The position numbers and the translations under genes are program-made. This document shows positions 61,761-64,000 of a stretch of 64,000 nucleotides of DNA, in pieces. The notes below the pieces were generated by a model, which was not told where the DNA came from, ran no database searches, and saw nothing but the letters and a program-made list of their open reading frames with translations. Location: assembly GCF_923079645.1 (NCBI RefSeq), contig NZ_CAKLPY010000001.1, forward strand, positions 186,001 through 250,000, written 5' to 3'. This DNA comes from Emticicia aquatica (GTDB lineage Bacteria > Bacteroidota > Bacteroidia > Cytophagales > Spirosomataceae). Positions within the stretch are counted from its first letter, which is position 1. Each line of letters starts with the position of its first letter.

Positions 61761-62675
61761 TCAATACCCCCTAATCAACTCAATTGCACCAAAAACGCCT
61801 GCACTATCGCCTAGTTTTGGCTTTAAGAAAAGTGTTTCTACTTTGCGGTTGTTGAAAATCCAGTTTTTGAGTTCTTCGGGGAAAGCCGTATAAATCATGT
61901 CAATATTACCAACGCCGCCACCAATCACAATGGCATCAGGGTCAAGCACATTGACGATTGACGAAATAGCTCGCCCAAAAGATTTTACTAAATGCTGAAG
62001 TGTAGCTGTTGCATGTGGGTCAGTTCCTGCTTGATGAAGTTCGTAGATTTCCTTCATTGTTAGGTCGTAACCGCTCAGTTTTTTATAATATTGCTGCAAA
62101 GCAGGCCCCGAAAATACATTTTCGTTGCAGCCAGTTTTGCCACAATAACACATTACGCCATCTTCTTCAAAGAAATTATGTCCCCATTCGCCACCAATTC
62201 CATGTCGGCCTTGAATCAGTTGTCCATTTACAACTACTCCGCCACCAACGCCTGTGCCTAAAATTACACCAAAAACCACTTTAGCATCAGGCAAAACATC
62301 TTTTACAATTCCCATTGTAGCTTCAGCCAAGGCAAAGCAATTAGCATCATTGGCGAGTTCAACAGGCACACCGAGGGCGTTCTCAATATCAGCCTTCATC
62401 GGTCGCCCATTCATCGAGGTGGTGTTACAGTTTTTCATGGTTTGCGTAGTCGGGTCGGTTGTGCCTGGTGTACTAAAACCAACTGCGGTGGGTTGTATTT
62501 GCGTTTCGGTTTTCACCATATCAATCAATTTTACAATTTGACTGATGATATGTTCGTAGCCTTTGCTGGCTTCGGTAGGTATTCTTTTTCTTGATAAAAT
62601 CTCGTTATTTTCGGCATTCATTACCACGCACTCGATTTTTGTGCCGCCTAAATCTACGCCCCAAAGTGTTTTCAT
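61761..62675 (-). CDS. ROK family sugar kinase (glucokinase-like)
   Basis: A 304-residue ROK protein from the ATG at 62675. It has the ATP-binding DLGGTKIE motif, the GTGVGGGVV segment, a GHNFFEEDG site and the zinc-type CYCGKTGCNENVFSG motif (CxCGxxGCxE). No helix-turn-helix precedes the kinase, so it is an enzyme rather than a ROK repressor. It probably phosphorylates glucose, N-acetylglucosamine or a similar hexose. The gene upstream (plus strand) is divergent; the membrane protein gene follows on the same strand. Confidence 0.92.
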   Translation of the reverse strand: MKTLWGVDLGGTKIECVVMNAENNEILSRKRIPTEASKGYEHIISQIVKLIDMVKTETQIQPTAVGFSTPGTTDPTTQTMKNCNTTSMNGRPMKADIENALGVPVELANDANCFALAEATMGIVKDVLPDAKVVFGVILGTGVGGGVVVNGQLIQGRHGIGGEWGHNFFEEDGVMCYCGKTGCNENVFSGPALQQYYKKLSGYDLTMKEIYELHQAGTDPHATATLQHLVKSFGRAISSIVNVLDPDAIVIGGGVGNIDMIYTAFPEELKNWIFNNRKVETLFLKPKLGDSAGVFGAIELIRGY

Positions 62676-62938
62676 TTTGTTGTCTCTTCGTTTAAAATTA
62701 GTGATAGATTGAGTGTTAATTGTGTTTTTTTGTTGTTGCAAATAATTAAGTTAATAAAATGCACTGAAAAACAACAGCTCATTATTGATAACTTTTTTGC
62801 CTTAATCTGCAACTTCAGCGTGAGGGGAAAAAGCCGTTAACTTGTCATTAACAAATCAACGAGCAACGCCTCGCAAACTTATAGCATCTTACCATCAAAG
62901 ACAACAATTTTTAGAAAAAGCTAAATATATTCAAAACC

Positions 62939-63658
62939 ATGAAACGTTCATTCGTCGTAATTTTTACAATCCTTTTGGGAGTATTCGGATTGTCATCATG
63001 TAATACTTATAATTTTATTGAAGGCAGCGGCATTGTTCAAACCGAATATCGTCGTACGGCTTATTTCAACCGTATTGAGTTATATTTTCCTGCCGAAGTT
63101 ATTGTTCGTCAAGGGCCAGCCAAAGATATTGAGATTGTTGCAGAAAGTAATATCATCAATTATGTAATCAGTCGAGTGAGTGGAAATACCTTGATTTTGG
63201 ATGATTATGGTCGCCTTCGTAGCATCAATAATGTGAAAGTTTACATTCAAGTACCCGATATTAACGCAGTTTATGTTTCAGGAAGTGGTAAAGTTATCAG
63301 CGATAACAAAATTTTCTCGAAAAACATGAGTTTACGTTTGTCGGGAAGTGGGTTGATTGATATGGCACTTGATGTGACAAACGATTTGGTTGCCAATTTG
63401 AGCGGTTCAGGACTGATTTTTATGGAAGGAGATACTTATAATGGCATTTACGATGTTTCGGGAAGTGGAAAGATTGAATCATTTGATATGCACGCCGACA
63501 ATTCTGATGTTGTAATCAGCGGCTCAGGGCGTTGTGAAACGACGGCTTTAAGCAACCTCGATGTTAGCATTTCAGGAAGTGGAAGTGTTTGGTTTAGAGG
63601 AAATCCTCGTATCAGTAAGTCAATTTCTGGCTCTGGAAAGGTTTTTAATGCAAATTGA
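62939..63658 (+). CDS. DUF2807 (head GIN domain) lipoprotein
   Basis: The 239-residue protein starts with a signal peptide and a lipobox (GLSSC, C21) and then a beta-helix rich in SGSG turns (at least seven). This pattern is the DUF2807 family, secreted beta-helical proteins of Bacteroidota with unknown role. The repeated SGSG turns reflect the fold, not a DNA repeat array. A strong terminator follows. Confidence 0.9.
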   Translation: MKRSFVVIFTILLGVFGLSSCNTYNFIEGSGIVQTEYRRTAYFNRIELYFPAEVIVRQGPAKDIEIVAESNIINYVISRVSGNTLILDDYGRLRSINNVKVYIQVPDINAVYVSGSGKVISDNKIFSKNMSLRLSGSGLIDMALDVTNDLVANLSGSGLIFMEGDTYNGIYDVSGSGKIESFDMHADNSDVVISGSGRCETTALSNLDVSISGSGSVWFRGNPRISKSISGSGKVFNAN

Positions 63659-63679
63659 TTAATTTATTCTCTAAAACTA

Positions 63680-63730
63680 AAACCTGTAAGGTTTGGCGAC
63701 CCCGCTAAAAGAATCCTTACAGGTTTTTTT
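63680..63730 (+). terminator. Rho-independent terminator after the DUF2807 gene
   Basis: AAACCTGTAAGG (63680-63691) and CCTTACAGGTTT (63715-63726) form a 12-bp stem with a T-run after it. Confidence 0.85.
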
Positions 63731-63746
63731 ATGCCCTAAAATTCCG

Positions 63747-63754
63747 TATTTTTG
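63747..63754 (+). promoter_or_regulatory. -7 element of valS
   Basis: TATTTTTG matches TAnnTTTG, 58 bases before the ATG. The -33 region would overlap the preceding terminator and has no TTG. Confidence 0.35.
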
Positions 63755-63812
63755 CATTATCATAAACAAAAACCGTCGTCCGTTGTCAATCAACTATGGA
63801 CTTTTCAAGATA

Positions 63813-64000
63813 ATGGCAGAAATCAGCAAAACTTACAATCCGAAAGAGATAGAAGACAAATGGTATAAGTATTGGATTGATAATCAGTACTTTAAGTCGA
63901 AACCAAATCCCGATAAAGAACCTTACACAATCGTGATTCCGCCACCAAACGTTACAGGCGTCTTGCACATGGGTCACATGCTCAATAATACGATTCAAGA
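63813..64000 (+). CDS. valS: Valyl-tRNA synthetase, N-terminal part
   Basis: The frame starts with ATG at 63813 and runs out of the window. The 62 visible complete codons encode [19 protein letters not shown] and, near the end, [16 protein letters not shown], whose HMGH is the class I synthetase HIGH-type motif. PPPNVTG is diagnostic for valyl-tRNA synthetase. It attaches valine to its tRNA. A -7 box lies upstream. Confidence 0.95.
   Translation, partial: MAEISKTYNPKEIEDKWYKYWIDNQYFKSKPNPDKEPYTIVIPPPNVTGVLHMGHMLNNTIQ

Noticed and set aside
63264..63658. Tandem DNA repeat or CRISPR-like array
   Set aside because: The repeated pattern is protein-level SGSG turns of the DUF2807 fold. No regularly spaced direct repeats occur anywhere in the window.

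Overview
The window looks like a piece of a chromosome from the phylum Bacteroidota, most likely order Cytophagales. It is AT-rich. Promoters fit the Bacteroidota form (TTG or TTTG, a spacer of about 19-20 bases, then TAnnTTTG). Shine-Dalgarno sequences are essentially absent. Typical gene types are present: a MurF-alanine racemase fusion, a DUF2723 membrane protein, TonB-dependent receptors with an N-terminal carboxypeptidase-regulatory-like domain, a type IX secretion sorting domain, DUF3822 next to coaD, and DUF2807. A low-GC genus near Emticicia, Arcicella or Flectobacillus is a guess only.

Layout. 1-5.6 kb: the start of a lysoplasmalogenase gene, an M28 peptidase, a deoxyribonucleotidase, and a TonB receptor plus lipoprotein pair that shares an unusual TGCA-N7-TGCA operator. 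5.6-12 kb: a large DUF2723 glycosyltransferase-like protein, an MFS transporter, and grpE-dnaJ. 12.2-16.5 kb: RidA, a four-gene signalling operon (unknown protein, multi-span membrane protein, histidine kinase, response regulator) with a clear promoter, a cold-shock gene with a decayed tandem copy, and a PspC protein. 16.6-25 kb: topoisomerase IV subunit A, a Fur-type iron-uptake operon (TonB receptor plus PepSY protein), an exported superoxide dismutase, a TrpF-like protein, recR, a tRNA 3'-end fragment and clpS.

25-34.5 kb: a sodium/solute symporter, an M1 peptidase, a NodB-like deacetylase with a glycosyltransferase, CorA, a RecD-like helicase, NUDIX and DUF3822. 34.5-43 kb: coaD, murF-alr, small secreted proteins, a DUF2141/ABA4-like/membrane operon beside a Crp-family regulator, and an FGE-fold protein. 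43-52.5 kb: DUF4199 and a membrane-anchored LuxR-type regulator, a double redoxin, a Gfo/Idh/MocA oxidoreductase and a complete RND efflux operon. 52.7-64 kb: a sorting-domain protein, aroQ, xerD, pfkB, a GDPD-like protein, DUF4198, a tail-collar-domain protein, a YwnB/YwnA-like pair with matching operators, a membrane protein with a ROK kinase, DUF2807 and the start of valS.

There is no prophage, insertion sequence, CRISPR array or obvious defence island. Most genes are ordinary core or accessory genes. The points most worth following are regulatory: three 19-bp Fur-like boxes on one promoter, a second metal-type operator shared by a receptor and a lipoprotein, paired Rrf2 operators, and a palindrome exactly midway between cold-shock and PspC genes. 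Two relics (cold-shock 3' half, tRNA 3' end) and a few unassigned gene sets also merit attention. I found no convincing wholly new system.
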